Part shown: one piece after another, positions 16,093 through 16,353 of the stretch
How positions within the stretch are numbered: the first letter of the stretch is position 1
How the letters are laid out: each line of letters starts with the position of its first letter
From: Dictyocoela muelleri
Taxonomy: Eukaryota; Microsporidia
Assembly: GCA_016256075.1 (NCBI GenBank)
Contig: SDVU01000264.1
Location: forward strand, 1-16,353
DNA: 16,353 nt
Direction: 5' to 3'
The notes under the pieces: generated by a model
The model's input: only the letters and a program-made list of their open reading frames with translations
What the model was told of the DNA's origin: nothing
The model's database searches: none
Position numbers and translations under genes: made by a program

Positions 16093-16353
16093 ATGGTTAA
16101 TGAAAAAAATGAAGAAAAAATCAATTTTATTAAAACTGAAAGAAACAAAGATGGAATAATTTATTTAAACCATTATTATCACTTTAAAAGTAAGGAATCA
16201 ATAATAGTTAACAGGCGATGTAGTAAAAGGCCATGTAAGGGTAAAGTAAAAACAATAGGAAATTCTGTAATTAATCAATATAAAATAAAACATGAATGTA
16301 ATCCATTAACACCCAATGAAATAACAAAAATAAAGGGATTACATAGAATAAAA
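16093..16353 (+). CDS. FLYWCH zinc-finger protein, N-terminal part (MULE transposase-like?)
   Basis: The first 87 codons of a gene that runs off the window. After a polar start (MVNEKNEEKINFIKTERN), residues about 20-70 fit a FLYWCH finger: a beta-rich GIIYLNHYYHFKSK, then Cys pairs in RRCSKRPCKGK and a closing HEC (IKHEC), giving C-x4-C and H-x-C spacing. The aromatic residues of the hallmark are partly replaced (VNRRCSK where YWRC is usual). In microsporidia such N-termini usually belong to MULE/Mutator-type transposases or domesticated relatives, but the catalytic part is outside the window. CCC lies two bases before the ATG (16088-16090). The frame is intact to the edge. Confidence 0.7.
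   Translation, partial: MVNEKNEEKINFIKTERNKDGIIYLNHYYHFKSKESIIVNRRCSKRPCKGKVKTIGNSVINQYKIKHECNPLTPNEITKIKGLHRIK

Noticed and set aside
1-16353. CRISPR arrays, operons or bacterial promoters
   Set aside because: No regularly spaced repeats with unique spacers, and the gene content is eukaryotic.

Overview
The window looks like nuclear DNA of a microsporidian or a close relative. It is very AT-rich. No gene shows an intron. Each confident start codon has CCC 0-3 bases upstream (CCC-ATG, CCC-TT-ATG, CCC-TA-ATG, CCC-TAA-ATG), a known microsporidian start context. Coding regions carry in-frame Asn/Asp/Lys-rich repeats. Loose spacing and many decayed transposons suggest one of the larger, transposon-rich genomes (Hamiltosporidium would fit), but genus is inference.

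Layout: 1-512 holds tRNA-like relics and a GC-rich tandem repeat. 513-1655 (-) encodes an unrecognised coiled-coil protein. 1669-2790 is mostly featureless, with one unexplained open frame. 2791-3979 is a complete but dead Merlin (ISXO2-like DDE) DNA transposon whose two ends are each hairpins. 4466-4778 is a foldback element. 4982-5354 holds a decayed unidentified gene. 5400-6400 holds tRNA-like relics, a repeat copy and a microsatellite. 7835-8974 is a second, different dead Merlin element with a perfect 8-bp target duplication. 9460-11979 (+) is a kinesin-13 with an N-terminal SAM-like domain. 12000-14163 is a long intergenic stretch with tandem repeats and a repeat copy. 14164-15192 (+) is GPI8, the catalytic subunit of GPI transamidase. 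15258-15559 is a foldback MITE, followed by another repeat copy. 16093 to the window edge is the start of a FLYWCH zinc-finger protein, probably a MULE-type transposase or a derivative of one.

The genes are not an operon and show no shared pathway: kinesin-13 depolymerises microtubules at the spindle and GPI8 attaches GPI anchors to proteins in the ER. The main undescribed structure is a dispersed repeat of about 190 bp, with three fairly clear copies and one or two partial ones, in both orientations. It carries a possible pol III A-box and may be a SINE. The other is the set of transposon ends that share a GGTACT-type terminus.
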